64,000 nt of DNA from Lachnospiraceae bacterium. Its GTDB lineage: Bacteria; Bacillota; Clostridia; Lachnospirales; Lachnospiraceae. The notes beneath the pieces are model-generated. The model worked only from the letters and a program-made list of their open reading frames with translations. It searched no databases and was not told the DNA's origin. This document shows positions 14,708 through 24,641 of the stretch, piece by piece. The stretch's first letter is position 1. Each line of letters opens with the position of its first letter. The stretch is from positions 62,001 to 126,000 of the forward strand of contig JABZIZ010000005.1 of the NCBI GenBank assembly GCA_015258065.1. Reading direction: 5' to 3'. A program made the position numbers and the translations under genes.

Positions 14708-15682
14708 CTATTCCACCGCTTTTTCCAACATTGCCGTCATGTCGTTGTAGAGTCGATCCACACTGGTATCTCCGAGAATCACCGCAATGTATGGGTTTCC
14801 AGCCGTATCCTTAGCCAGTAGAATGAGGCAGTGCCCTGCTGCGGTGGTCGTTCCTGTTTTCCCCCCGATTACCGTAATATTCGAAGGCATTTTGGCCTTT
14901 CCGCTAAAATATCGATTCGTCGATTTAATATCGACTGCCACCGCTTCTTTCTTAGAACTATAATACTGTGTTGTATAAGAGGTCATATTGATGATCTGCT
15001 GAAATTCGTCAAATTTCATGGCCTCTTGAAAGATGAGATACATATCGTAGGCAGTCACATAATGATTATCTTTTTGTAAACCATGAGGGTTTTGGAAATG
15101 ACAATTGGTTGCGCCAAGGGCAAGCGCTTCCTCGTTCATCATCTTCACAAAACCATCCACGCTTCCACCAATATTCTCTGCAATCATGATACCTACATCA
15201 TTGGCGGAGTAGATGAGAAGGATGTGGAGCGCCTGATCCAACGTCATGGAATCTCCTGCTCTCAATCCGATCTTTTGTGCACCTTCTTCTGTAATCAAGT
15301 TAACAGATGTGGAAGCGGTAAGTGTCTGGTCCAATTTGGCATGTTTTAATGCGACTAAAGCTGTCATCACTTTTGTGAGGGAAGCCGGATTTTTCCGCTC
15401 GTTGACATGCAGCGAATACAGCGTTTTCCGATGGTTCAAGTCAAACAGCCCAGCACTACAACCGTCTTGTAAGCTAAAATCCCCTAGGGTAATATCCGAG
15501 TTGGTCACACACAGATTTTTAGCAAAAGCATCTGCCACATCTTCTTGATCCCGGGAGCCTGCCTTAAAGTCAGGAACATAAGAAAGATACTGTGGTGTAC
15601 CATAAGAACAGCCACCCAATGTACCCATCAGAAAAAATGCTGTACAAAGAATAAGAAAGAATTTACTTTTTGTAAAGTTCAC
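14708..15682 (-). CDS. D-alanyl-D-alanine carboxypeptidase (peptidase S11), lipoprotein
   Basis: 324 residues from GTG 15682. It starts with a signal peptide and lipobox (MGTLGGC), so it should be a surface lipoprotein. Catalytic motifs of low-molecular-weight PBPs are all present: SLTK (Ser-x-x-Lys), SAN and KTGTT. It trims the terminal D-Ala from stem peptides. The gene overlaps the end of mgsA by 20 bases. A GTG at 15698-15700 gives six more residues; the distance to GGAG does not settle the choice. Near rodA, PBP2 and mre genes, consistent with wall growth. Confidence 0.92.
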   Translation of the reverse strand: MNFTKSKFFLILCTAFFLMGTLGGCSYGTPQYLSYVPDFKAGSRDQEDVADAFAKNLCVTNSDITLGDFSLQDGCSAGLFDLNHRKTLYSLHVNERKNPASLTKVMTALVALKHAKLDQTLTASTSVNLITEEGAQKIGLRAGDSMTLDQALHILLIYSANDVGIMIAENIGGSVDGFVKMMNEEALALGATNCHFQNPHGLQKDNHYVTAYDMYLIFQEAMKFDEFQQIINMTSYTTQYYSSKKEAVAVDIKSTNRYFSGKAKMPSNITVIGGKTGTTTAAGHCLILLAKDTAGNPYIAVILGDTSVDRLYNDMTAMLEKAVE

Positions 15683-16067
15683 GCCACTCAAAATCTCCAC
15701 GATCCAATGCCTTCAACAAAATTTCTGCTGAAGCCAGGTTTGTTGCAACAGGAATATTATGCACATCACATAATGTAATCACAATATCCTCTTGAGGTTC
15801 ATGCATCTTATGAGTCAGCGGATCTCTCAAAAAAATCAAAAGATCTATTTCATTCTGTTCAATGGCCGCACCCATCTGCTGTTCGCCACCCAGATGCCTT
15901 GCCAAATATTTATGGATGTTCAAATTGGTAACTTCTTCGATCAACCGACCTGTCGTTCCGGTAGCATACAATGAATTCTTGCTGAGAATTCCTCTGTATG
16001 CAATACAGAAGTTCTGCATCAACTTCTTTTTTGCATCATGTGCGATGAGCGCAATATTCATCTGCAT
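15663..16067 (-). CDS. mgsA: Methylglyoxal synthase
   Basis: 134 residues. It turns dihydroxyacetone phosphate into methylglyoxal and phosphate, relieving sugar-phosphate stress. Seen: IALIAHDAKKKLM (N-terminal His/Asp), ATGTTGRLI (phosphate loop), GGEQQMGAAI and the catalytic Asp in LRDPL, followed by NIPVATNLASAEI. ATG 16067 follows a near-perfect AAAGGAGGAAC. Located between rodA and the carboxypeptidase, as in other Clostridia where mgsA follows mreBCD/PBP/rodA. Confidence 0.95.
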   Translation of the reverse strand: MQMNIALIAHDAKKKLMQNFCIAYRGILSKNSLYATGTTGRLIEEVTNLNIHKYLARHLGGEQQMGAAIEQNEIDLLIFLRDPLTHKMHEPQEDIVITLCDVHNIPVATNLASAEILLKALDRGDFEWRELYKK

Positions 16068-16116
16068 GTTCCTCCTTTCATTGAAAGAATGATTTCGATT
16101 CTATTCCTTAATCTGT

Positions 16117-17268
16117 TTATCGATAGAACTTCTTCCCCTGCATCGCCACATTCAATACACAGCCAATACCGGCAAATTCACAAACCAGAGAAGTCAGACC
16201 GGAGGAAACGAAGGGAAGCGGAATCCCTGTGTTTGGAATAACCCCCGTTGCGACTCCTATATTTAAAAATCCTTGAAACCCAAGCCAAGCCGCCACACCT
16301 ACTGCAATCAGCATTCCGGAAAAATCTCTTGACCTGCGGGCAATATAAAGACACTTTAAAACAATTGCCAACAACAATAATACAACCAGAATGGAGCCAA
16401 GAAAGCCCAATTCTTCACCGATCACCGTAAAAATGAAGTCAGTAGATGATTCCGAGATATAGCCGCTGTTTAAAACGGAATTAATCTCGTTGGTATGAAG
16501 TCCCTTGCCCGAGAATTGACCAGAACCAATTGCCATCATGGAATTCAAGGTTTGGTAGGCATCCTCCGGGTAGTCTTCCGGGTGTAGCCAAGACAAAATT
16601 CTCTTCTGCTGATACAGCTTCAAAAAAGGAGAATTCTTCCAAGATGCAGAAACAATCACCAATATAGAAAGCGGAACAACAACCATCATCACCGTGGTAA
16701 GCAGTCTCCGATCCATTCCACCGACAAACAGAATTGATGTAAAAATCACGAGGAGCATAATACTAGTGGATAAATCGGGCTGTTTTAGTACCAGAAATAC
16801 CGGCGGTGCGAGCAGTAAAACACAGAGCATTACAAATGAAATGGATCGAATACGATCTCTATACTTCATAATAAACTTTGCAAAAAATAAAATCAACATG
16901 ATTTTTGTGATTTCAGAAGGTTGAAAAGTAAAACCGCCAATCTGAATCCACCTACTAGCCCCGTGGGAGTCATGCCCCTTCAGAATAACGATCATAAGCA
17001 AAGCAAGGCTCGCAATATAGCCAAACCAGTAGAGATCGATCAAACGGTGATAATCAATCATAGAAAAAAGGAACATGATTACAAGGCTCACGACAATGCC
17101 TATGATTTGTTTATTCCGAAGTGATTCGTTGGAGGAGGTGATGGCCAAAACACCGATGGTACTTAGGATCAGTGTGAAAAGAATCAAAATAAAATCCAAC
17201 CGCCAAAACGAATAACTAGGTTTGTTTGAATTTCGGATATTTAATTTGAGCTGCTTTCGTCTTCTCAA
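16117..17268 (-). CDS. rodA: RodA/FtsW-family peptidoglycan glycosyltransferase
   Basis: 383 residues, about ten membrane segments, SEDS family. Conserved motifs: GASRWIQIGGFTFQPSE, LKQPDLST (the catalytic Asp), a Gly-rich IGSGQFSGKGL and the C-terminal PNTGIPLPFVSSGLTSL. It polymerises lipid II with its partner PBP2, whose gene overlaps it by three bases. The start is TTG (TTGA overlap with the PBP2 stop). Context marks it as RodA rather than FtsW. Confidence 0.93.
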   Translation of the reverse strand: MRRRKQLKLNIRNSNKPSYSFWRLDFILILFTLILSTIGVLAITSSNESLRNKQIIGIVVSLVIMFLFSMIDYHRLIDLYWFGYIASLALLMIVILKGHDSHGASRWIQIGGFTFQPSEITKIMLILFFAKFIMKYRDRIRSISFVMLCVLLLAPPVFLVLKQPDLSTSIMLLVIFTSILFVGGMDRRLLTTVMMVVVPLSILVIVSASWKNSPFLKLYQQKRILSWLHPEDYPEDAYQTLNSMMAIGSGQFSGKGLHTNEINSVLNSGYISESSTDFIFTVIGEELGFLGSILVVLLLLAIVLKCLYIARRSRDFSGMLIAVGVAAWLGFQGFLNIGVATGVIPNTGIPLPFVSSGLTSLVCEFAGIGCVLNVAMQGKKFYR

Positions 17269-20147
17269 TCTGCCGTCTGACCTCCACCGTCTAGTTCTTT
17301 TGCACCTCCGGAGAGGATCTTTTCCTGTTCTTCCGGATTGTAATAGTAACGATACACATCCCCCGTGATCTGTGCTGCATAGGAAGAGGTATACCCGTAC
17401 GCAATTCTCGTTGCGATGGCAATTTCCGGGTTTTCATACGGAGCAAAACTGATGAAGAGTGCATGATTGGCCCTGGTTGTAATTTGCTGTGCAGTACCGG
17501 TTTTTCCGGCTACATCCACTCCAATGTTATTATAGTAAGGCTTGTCCTCTACCACCTGCCGCATCCCAGAGCAGATGGCATCCCAATAGGAAGCATTCAT
17601 TTGAATCGTATTGTGTACGGTGGCCGCATTCTTTTTTATCGTTTTGCCACTACTATCCGTGATTTTATCGATCAATGTCAGATTATAACAAGTGCCACGA
17701 TTCGCCACCGTTGTGACATACCTGGCCAAACCAACTGTGGTATAATTCGCATTTCCCTGTCCGATCGCAGAGCGGATCGCATCCTGGGTAGAGGCCTGCG
17801 GCATGGATTCTTCAATTTCGATGCCTGTTTTTGTTGTGATTCCATACATATCGGCATATTTGGTCAATCGCTTCAATCCATAGGCAGAATTATATTTTCC
17901 ATTTTTCATTCCTAGATTATATCCCACGTTATAAAAGAAAACGTTACAGGATTTACGAATCGCCTGTACGACATTGAGGCTGCCGTGAGACGAGGGATAG
18001 ATCCAGCAAATCGGGCCGTTCTCGATTTTGTCAAATCGACCGGTACAGGTATAAGTGGAGGACGTTGTAATCACCCCCTCCATCAGGCCTGCTGTAGCAG
18101 AAATCGCTTTAAAAGTAGAACCGGGTGCTGTCTTTTGCTGTGTTGCATAATTATAAAGCGGCCTGGATAAGTCATTATTTAACTTTTTGTAATAAGCGGC
18201 ATCCACTCCATTTGCCAATTTATTATTATCGTAACTGGGATATGACACCATCGCCAGTACATCGCCATTCCTCACATTGGTAATTACCATAGAGCCGGAG
18301 CAGGGGTCCAGTGCCAGTTGTGCGGGCGTAATGTCCAAACGCCTCAGGCGATTCAACATGAAAATGTAGGGGCTCTCTCCCCCCCGATCGAATAGACTCT
18401 GCTCTGCACTGCCCAGCTTCACCACTCCCTGTTCCAGCAAGGCATGGCAGATTTGAGAGCCTGTGACCGTATCATCATCAATCAGATAACGGTATAGTTT
18501 TTTATTAAAATTGACATCGGAAGCGACTTCATTCAGGATATAATCCTCCATCGCCCGATAGATGGTTTCTGCATCAGAATATTCAGAATTCAAGGACAAC
18601 TTGGTGATATCAACCCAGTTCGCAGAAATCGCATGGCGCAGGTAATCGGCCATGGAGATCGTTTCTTTTGTTGTCCATGCAATGTAAGTTTTGTCATTTT
18701 TATCTAAGAGGTCTGCACGGATCACGCCGTTATCATAGAGTTTTTTTACGATGTAACTTTCGTATACTTTGTATTCTTTTGTGAGCTTATTATAGGGCGT
18801 TTTCGTCTGCTCCATTTCAGTCCGCAGTCTGTTAAGTACGGTCTTTTGACGAACCTGAAATTCTGCCTCGATCTCCTTCTCCGCTTTTCCTGCGCCATTT
18901 TGCGAGAAATGCGTGATATCAATCACCGCATTATTAAACAATGCGTAATAAACATCATAAATCGGAATAATGAGTTTGGAGGCAGTCACATTCTGCTCAA
19001 AAGGTTTTACATTCCGTATTTTTGAGACCAAAATACCAGCCAGCCTATTTTCAAGAATATCATAGGCTGCTTCTGTAAGATCTTTGTCCACTGTTAAATA
19101 AACATCATTTCCTGATCCCGGATTCGTACGGTCCTGGGTCTCGATCACCTTGCCCACACGATCTACAAAAAGAGTTTCCTTCCCCTTCATGCCATGCAGC
19201 TCGTTCTCCATCGATTGTTCGATGCCGGCCTTTCCAACCGTGTCATTCATGGCATAATCCGCTGCCGGGTTTTTCTCCTTTAAACGCTCTAATTCTTCCG
19301 GAGATATTTTTCCGGTATAACCAATAATCTGGGAAAAATAGCGGGCGTCTACATATTTTCTGGCAGTGCTTTCTGTAACGGAAACCCCGGGCATATCCGC
19401 TGCATTTTCCAAAACATCCGCCACTGTCTTGTCATTGACTCCGGACGCAACCGTGGTGTCAATATATTGCTGGAAGCTGTTGAGCGACATGTCATAACGT
19501 ATAATCACCATTTTTAATAGCAAAGCGTTATCGTAACCGTCACCTGCCAAAAAGGATTTACGATCATTCGGATCTTTATATTCCCCAATCCCAAAACGTC
19601 TGGCAAGGTCAAGAACAACCTCTCTGGCCGTCTTCGTTTTTTCCTGGTATTCCAGCTCATCAATGGATTTTCTGCCATAGACATCTGCCAAAAATCGTTG
19701 GAGTGCCGTTCCCTCAACAGCAAAAGAAAATCCGCCGTTTTCATCTAAAACAATATCAAAATTATTGTCAATGGAATCTCCATTTCGCTCAATGATATTC
19801 ACAAGCGCCTGAATGGTTGCATTCAATTTTGCATCATGTCCTCTCCCGCTTTCATACGCATCCTGAATCGTAACCGAATTTGCCAGTTCATTATAGGCTA
19901 AAAGATTGCCGTTACGATCATAGATGTTTCCTCGTACACCGGGAATCGAACGCTCTTTTTTGATACGAAGTTGGAAGGATTTCATATAGTCCTTCCCCCG
20001 TATGATCTGAAGATCAAATAAGCGAAGACATAAAATCGAGGTACATAAAATGAGCACCATCGCAAGGATGGTGATACGAGATGTAAAAAAATTCAAAATA
20101 GCGTCTTTGATCTCTTCAAACAAATTTTTTAGCACTCCTCTGCTCAA
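17265..20147 (-). CDS. mrdA: Penicillin-binding protein 2 (class B), unusually long
   Basis: 960 residues; class B PBPs are usually 600-720. One N-terminal membrane anchor, then the PBP dimer domain (GVRGNIYDRNG), and the transpeptidase domain with active-site Ser677 in PGSTFK, SCN and KTG (Lys882). The extra length lies between VYLTVDKDL and GSMVITNVRNGDVLAM, a roughly 240-residue helical insertion (about residues 350-600). I recall similarly long PBP2 in Lachnospiraceae. It crosslinks peptidoglycan for elongation with RodA and MreBCD. TTG 20147 overlaps the mreD end by 32 bases; GTG 20135 is possible. Confidence 0.93.
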   Translation of the reverse strand: MSRGVLKNLFEEIKDAILNFFTSRITILAMVLILCTSILCLRLFDLQIIRGKDYMKSFQLRIKKERSIPGVRGNIYDRNGNLLAYNELANSVTIQDAYESGRGHDAKLNATIQALVNIIERNGDSIDNNFDIVLDENGGFSFAVEGTALQRFLADVYGRKSIDELEYQEKTKTAREVVLDLARRFGIGEYKDPNDRKSFLAGDGYDNALLLKMVIIRYDMSLNSFQQYIDTTVASGVNDKTVADVLENAADMPGVSVTESTARKYVDARYFSQIIGYTGKISPEELERLKEKNPAADYAMNDTVGKAGIEQSMENELHGMKGKETLFVDRVGKVIETQDRTNPGSGNDVYLTVDKDLTEAAYDILENRLAGILVSKIRNVKPFEQNVTASKLIIPIYDVYYALFNNAVIDITHFSQNGAGKAEKEIEAEFQVRQKTVLNRLRTEMEQTKTPYNKLTKEYKVYESYIVKKLYDNGVIRADLLDKNDKTYIAWTTKETISMADYLRHAISANWVDITKLSLNSEYSDAETIYRAMEDYILNEVASDVNFNKKLYRYLIDDDTVTGSQICHALLEQGVVKLGSAEQSLFDRGGESPYIFMLNRLRRLDITPAQLALDPCSGSMVITNVRNGDVLAMVSYPSYDNNKLANGVDAAYYKKLNNDLSRPLYNYATQQKTAPGSTFKAISATAGLMEGVITTSSTYTCTGRFDKIENGPICWIYPSSHGSLNVVQAIRKSCNVFFYNVGYNLGMKNGKYNSAYGLKRLTKYADMYGITTKTGIEIEESMPQASTQDAIRSAIGQGNANYTTVGLARYVTTVANRGTCYNLTLIDKITDSSGKTIKKNAATVHNTIQMNASYWDAICSGMRQVVEDKPYYNNIGVDVAGKTGTAQQITTRANHALFISFAPYENPEIAIATRIAYGYTSSYAAQITGDVYRYYYNPEEQEKILSGGAKELDGGGQTAD

Positions 20148-20652
20148 TATCCTCTAAGTATCCGTTTAAAGATAACAACAGAGGATAGAAACCAAGTGAA
20201 ACGGCGGAAGTATAAATCGCCTCTGGCAACATGATACTCTGCAGGTAATATTGAAAATGAAAATTTCCCCTGATCAGGAAAAACAAGAAAAAGCAGAAAA
20301 AAGAAAGCGCCAGATCGCTGAGCAAGATCACCGTAAAAGGCAGTACGATTTTTTCCGGATAAAATAGACGATGTAACATGCCGCATCCAAAACCGATGAA
20401 CATGTATAGCAAGGCGAAAAGCCCCAAGGTACTGCTACTAAATACATCGAGAACAAGACCGCAGACAAAACCGATCCACAGCCCTTCCCTCTCTCCCCTC
20501 ATCAAAGAAAGAGAGGCTGTAGCGATCACAAGAAGATTCGGCGTAATCCCCGCAAAATCAATATAACGAAATATCGTAGATTGTAAAATATAACAAATCA
20601 GGATGACCACCAATGTGATCAAAGATCTTCTTATTTTCTGAAATATCGTCAT
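20116..20652 (-). CDS. mreD: Rod shape-determining protein MreD
   Basis: 178 residues, five to six membrane segments. Shows the weakly conserved MreD pattern: FAGITPNLLVIATASLSLMRG near the start, then GFVCGLVLDVFSSSTLGL. It links MreC to the elongasome. ATG 20652 overlaps the mreC stop by four bases. Confidence 0.9.
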   Translation of the reverse strand: MTIFQKIRRSLITLVVILICYILQSTIFRYIDFAGITPNLLVIATASLSLMRGEREGLWIGFVCGLVLDVFSSSTLGLFALLYMFIGFGCGMLHRLFYPEKIVLPFTVILLSDLALSFFCFFLFFLIRGNFHFQYYLQSIMLPEAIYTSAVSLGFYPLLLSLNGYLEDIEQRSAKKFV

Positions 20653-21524
20653 TCTCCGCCTGTATCTTTCGTTTCTAAGATGACCAATACGGTTGAAATA
20701 TGTTCAAAGTCCACTGCGGGAGTCAGTTCTCCTGATTTCGTCAGATGATTGGTATCTTCACTTACCGATGTGATATAACCAATTAAAATACCCGGAAGAA
20801 ACCGGTCCGACACATTGGAGGTAACAATCTTTTCGCCGACTGCGACCTTATCCGCATTGTCCGTCAGACGAGAAAACGGGATCGTCCCATTTTTGTATTC
20901 TTCCAGAGATCCGTTGACAATTAAATTATCCGATGTCGATAACACCATCCCACTGACCGAAGAATTATCGGCTATGATCGACTTGACCCTGGCCCACGAG
21001 GGACCAACCTCATCTACGATACCGACCAGACCGCTGCCTGCCACGACATTCATATTCTTACGAATTCCATCGGAAGATCCCTTGTCGATCATGAAGGAAG
21101 AAAACCAGTTCCCTGCATCTTTGGCAATCACTCTGGCGCCGGTTTTCTCATATTGCTCATACTGTGCATCCAGTTGATACAATTCTCTCAGTTTCTGGAG
21201 TTCATACCGATCCTGCAAAAGATTGGTGTTGTCTGTTGTCAGCTGATCCACCTGACTCTGTAAAATTTTGTTTTCTTTCTTTAGTTGTTTCACATCATTG
21301 ACTGTTTTTGCATACGCATCAATTTCCAGTGCAACAGATGTAATCCCCTTCTGTACCGGCGTGACAAAGGACCCGAAAACAGCGTTTACGGGGCCTGATA
21401 AAAAGGGGGCATAAAAAGTCAATAACATCAGAACCAAACAAAGCCCCGTCATAGCAAACAAAAGATATTTGGCGGGTAGCTGCTGCTTCTCCGGTTCTCC
21501 AACCTGATACAGCTCCGGTTTCAT
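20649..21524 (-). CDS. mreC: Rod shape-determining protein MreC
   Basis: 291 residues. Membrane anchor at residues 24-45, coiled coil (ENKILQSQVDQLTTDNTNLLQDR), then the beta-barrel MreC core (GARVIAKDAGNWFSSFMIDKG, GLVGIVDEVG, GILIGYITSV). It acts outside the membrane to couple MreB and PBP2/RodA. Starts three bases after mreB ends. Confidence 0.95.
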   Translation of the reverse strand: MKPELYQVGEPEKQQLPAKYLLFAMTGLCLVLMLLTFYAPFLSGPVNAVFGSFVTPVQKGITSVALEIDAYAKTVNDVKQLKKENKILQSQVDQLTTDNTNLLQDRYELQKLRELYQLDAQYEQYEKTGARVIAKDAGNWFSSFMIDKGSSDGIRKNMNVVAGSGLVGIVDEVGPSWARVKSIIADNSSVSGMVLSTSDNLIVNGSLEEYKNGTIPFSRLTDNADKVAVGEKIVTSNVSDRFLPGILIGYITSVSEDTNHLTKSGELTPAVDFEHISTVLVILETKDTGGE

Positions 21525-21527
21525 TCT

Positions 21528-22532
21528 TTACTCGTTTCCAATATCATAGGCCAGAGATTTATACTGATCCTCTTTGATAATCTTGGCCAGACCAAGCGCA
21601 ACAGAACAGGTCGGATTCTCGGCAAGATTGACATTCAACCCAACGCCATTGGATAATTTCTGTGCCAGATGTCCGATCTGGGAAGCACCGCCTGTCAGAT
21701 AAAGACCGTGCTTATAGATATCAGCTGCCAGTTCCGGAGGTGTTCTCTCCAGCGTTGCACGAATATTATCCAGAATGGTGTCAAAATTTTCGATCAAGGC
21801 CTTATCAATGATATCAGTAGGAATTTCTCTCTCAACCGGAAGTCCGGTTACAATATCTCTTCCGTATACGACTGCATTCTTCCCGGCCTTTTCAAGGTCT
21901 TTGAGTGAAATTTTCACATTCTCCGCCGTCTTAGAACCGATCATCAGCGCATATTCTTTTCGAATAATCGAACGAATGGAATCATCAAACTTCTTACCGC
22001 CGACTTTAATCAACTTACTGATTACAATTCCTCTTAGGGAAAGAATGGAAATCTCGGTGGTATCATAACCCACATTCACCACTAGAACTCCCTGCGAATT
22101 CATAATATCCACATCCAGACCCAAACCATCGGCAATCGACTTCTCGACCACCATGATCTTCCTCGCCTTGAGCCCACTTTCACGAATCAAATCATAGAAG
22201 GCTCTTTTTTCTACATCCGTCACGTCATACGGACGAGCTACATAGAAATCTACAGGCTTAGAAAGACCCTTCATTTGGTCATTCACAAAAAGTTTCACCA
22301 AAGCCTGCATATTGTCGATATCCGCTATGACACCATTCGACAAGGGATAAGAAATTTTAATGGGCGCGGGGGCTTTCTCGTACATTTCATAGGCCGCATT
22401 TCCATAGGCGAAAATGGTCGTCTTATTCTGGATTGCGATCATATTTTTTTCTACTACCACATCATCGGTCGCTTTATTGTATATTTTGATATTACAGGTT
22501 CCAAGATCAATTCCAAAAGTATTCGCGCTCAA
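21528..22532 (-). CDS. mreB: Rod shape-determining protein MreB (actin-like)
   Basis: 334 residues. Actin-fold ATPase: phosphate-1 loop GIDLGTCNIKIY, phosphate-2 segment VVNVGYDTTEISIL and adenosine motif LTGGASQIG. The phosphate-2 loop normally reads IGGGTTE; here two glycines are replaced by Tyr-Asp, a departure also seen, as I recall, in other Lachnospiraceae. It forms membrane-bound filaments that steer cell-wall synthesis. Start TTG 22532, fixed by AGGAGG five bases upstream. It heads the mreB-mreC-mreD-PBP2-rodA operon. Confidence 0.95.
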   Translation of the reverse strand: MSANTFGIDLGTCNIKIYNKATDDVVVEKNMIAIQNKTTIFAYGNAAYEMYEKAPAPIKISYPLSNGVIADIDNMQALVKLFVNDQMKGLSKPVDFYVARPYDVTDVEKRAFYDLIRESGLKARKIMVVEKSIADGLGLDVDIMNSQGVLVVNVGYDTTEISILSLRGIVISKLIKVGGKKFDDSIRSIIRKEYALMIGSKTAENVKISLKDLEKAGKNAVVYGRDIVTGLPVEREIPTDIIDKALIENFDTILDNIRATLERTPPELAADIYKHGLYLTGGASQIGHLAQKLSNGVGLNVNLAENPTCSVALGLAKIIKEDQYKSLAYDIGNE

Positions 22533-22557
22533 AAAAACCTCCTGTGCTCCATCGCAT

Positions 22558-23253
22558 CTAAAGTAAATTTTTTTCCTTAAAGCTCAGATAACATTTGTTT
22601 CCAATAATAATATGATCCACCAGCCGAATGCCGGTGATCTCTCCGGCTTCTTTCACTTTGGCGGTCACTTCCAAATCTGCTTCTGATGGAGAGGGATTTC
22701 CTCCCGGATGATTGTGAAGCAGTACCAGCCAGACCGCTTTTTTCGAAAATGCATACAGAAAGACATCACGCACTTCTAATAAAGAGGCGTTGCAGGTTCC
22801 AATACTGAGGACGGTTTCATCGATTTTGCAAAGCTTCTGATTCAGCGCAACCAGGATGACCCTCTCCTGCTCTTCGTGTCGCAACAATTCCATATAGTAG
22901 TCGGCAACCGACCTGGGGTTGTGAAAAGACAACTCCTGCTTTGCGCCATCCGCTGCCATTCTTCTGGAAAGCTCCGCAATGCACTTCAATTTGACGGCTT
23001 TGATCCTTCCAATGCCGTCAATCTGCATTAAATCCTCTACACTTAGATGGTAAAGGCTGTTCAGTCCACGCCCATTCCCGCCATCTAGCGCAAGAATCTT
23101 CTGCCCGATCTCCATTGGCGTATGCGTGCCCGACCCCGTACGAATCATGATGGCGAGCAATTCTGCATCCGTCAGAGCCCCTGCCCCAAAGCGTTCAAAC
23201 CGCTCATAGGGAAGCGCATCGACATCCAGTTCTGCCTCCTGCATTCGCATCCG
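22558..23253 (-). CDS. radC: RadC family protein (JAB metalloprotease fold)
   Basis: 231 residues from ATG 23253. N-terminal helix-hairpin-helix (VEDLMQIDGIGRIKAVKLKC) and C-terminal JAB/MPN domain with the metal motif HNHPGGNPSPSEAD and an upstream Glu. The role of RadC in repair is unresolved. An earlier GTG at 23334 would add 27 residues that do not resemble RadC, and TACAAT overlaps it, so the ATG is preferred. Lies immediately upstream of mreB, a conserved Firmicute neighbour pair. Confidence 0.92.
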   Translation of the reverse strand, partial: RMRMQEAELDVDALPYERFERFGAGALTDAELLAIMIRTGSGTHTPMEIGQKILALDGGNGRGLNSLYHLSVEDLMQIDGIGRIKAVKLKCIAELSRRMAADGAKQELSFHNPRSVADYYMELLRHEEQERVILVALNQKLCKIDETVLSIGTCNASLLEVRDVFLYAFSKKAVWLVLLHNHPGGNPSPSEADLEVTAKVKEAGEITGIRLVDHIIIGNKCYLSFKEKNLL

Positions 23254-23343
23254 CAAAGACGTTGTTTTTTTCTCTTGCAATTGATTTCTGAACGCCTCTC
23301 CGAAAGGTCTCAGAAACTTGAGATATTGTAGCACAAAGAAAAA

Positions 23344-24636
23344 TTACTGTATAGCTTTCAGGTCAAATATACCATAGTCTAATAATTTTTGCACTGTCCG
23401 CAAAATGCCGAGTTTAGCGCTTGGCCACGTTAATCCTCCCTGAAAATAAACGGCATAAGGCTCGCGCATCGGCCCGTCTGCAGATAATTCAATAGAGGAG
23501 CCGGATACAAAGGCTCCGGCTGCCATAATCACCTTTGCATCATATCCCGGCATGTCCCACGGTTCCGGTCTGACAAAAGAATCGACGGGAGCCGCCGCCT
23601 GAATTCCTTCACAGAAGGCGATAAGCGCATCCGGATGGTGAAAAGTGACTGCCTGAATAATGTCGTGCCTCTCCTCTTTCGAGGAAGGAAGCACCTCATA
23701 ACCTAATTTCTCATACAGAGCAGCAGCAAAGACGGCTCCCTTGAGTGCAGACGCCGTTACAACCGGAGCTAAAAAAAGTCCCTCATAAAATTGCGGTAGA
23801 ATTCCCAGCGAGGCTCCGACTTCTTTTCCGAGGCCAGGAGAAGTCAGCCTGTAGGCAGCATTCTCAACACATGCCCTTTTGCCTGCAATGTATCCTCCAA
23901 CCGGTGCAAGTCCTCCGCCCGGATTTTTGATCAGAGAACCGACGACCATATCAGCCCCTACATCAGACGGTTCCATTTTCTCTACAAACTCACCGTAGCA
24001 ATTATCCACCATACACAATACATCCGGGCGAATTTGCTTGATTTTTTGAATCAATTCTCCGATCTGTTTTACGGAAAAAGAGGGGCGTGTCTGGTATCCT
24101 TTAGACCTTTGGATGGTCACCAGGCGAATTTTTTCTTCTGTTTGCAAGATCTGCGCAATGGCCGGATAGTCAAAAGTCTTTTCTGCAGTAAGATCCGTCT
24201 GCAAATAAGAAATTCCGTATTCTTTCAAAGAGCCCCTGGATTCCCGTATCCCAATGACCTCTTCTAAGGTGTCATAGGGCTTTCCCACCGGAGAATACAG
24301 GACATCGCCGGGGCGCAAATTGCTCAAAAGGGCCAGCGCCAGGGCATGGGTTCCGCAAGTGATCTGCGGTCTGACCAGTGCGTCTTCTGTATGAAAAATG
24401 TTTGCATACACCTGCTCTAAGGTGTCTCTTCCGATGTCGTTGTAGCCATACCCCGTCGTTCCCAGTAGACAAGCCTCACTCACCCTGCATGACTGCATGG
24501 CATGGAGCACTTTCAGACTATTGTATTCGGCATTCTCATCAATCTTGCAAAAGGTTTCCTGTAAACCTTCTAATATTTTTTCTCCAAAAGAATATATCTC
24601 GGGGGATATTCCCATTTCCTGATAAAGCTTCCGCAT
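23344..24636 (-). CDS. Methionine gamma-lyase family PLP enzyme (formerly aluminum resistance protein)
   Basis: 430 residues, fold-type I PLP enzyme. The Schiff-base Lys is in GSLIKNPGGG, with CMVDNCYGEF upstream (the Asp that contacts the pyridine ring) and TCGTHALALALL near residue 93. The family (Met_gamma_lyase, PF06838) sits next to miaA in many Firmicutes, as here, but its real substrate is not established. ATG 24636, five bases after miaA ends. Confidence 0.9.
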   Translation of the reverse strand: MRKLYQEMGISPEIYSFGEKILEGLQETFCKIDENAEYNSLKVLHAMQSCRVSEACLLGTTGYGYNDIGRDTLEQVYANIFHTEDALVRPQITCGTHALALALLSNLRPGDVLYSPVGKPYDTLEEVIGIRESRGSLKEYGISYLQTDLTAEKTFDYPAIAQILQTEEKIRLVTIQRSKGYQTRPSFSVKQIGELIQKIKQIRPDVLCMVDNCYGEFVEKMEPSDVGADMVVGSLIKNPGGGLAPVGGYIAGKRACVENAAYRLTSPGLGKEVGASLGILPQFYEGLFLAPVVTASALKGAVFAAALYEKLGYEVLPSSKEERHDIIQAVTFHHPDALIAFCEGIQAAAPVDSFVRPEPWDMPGYDAKVIMAAGAFVSGSSIELSADGPMREPYAVYFQGGLTWPSAKLGILRTVQKLLDYGIFDLKAIQ

Positions 24637-24641
24637 TCTGA

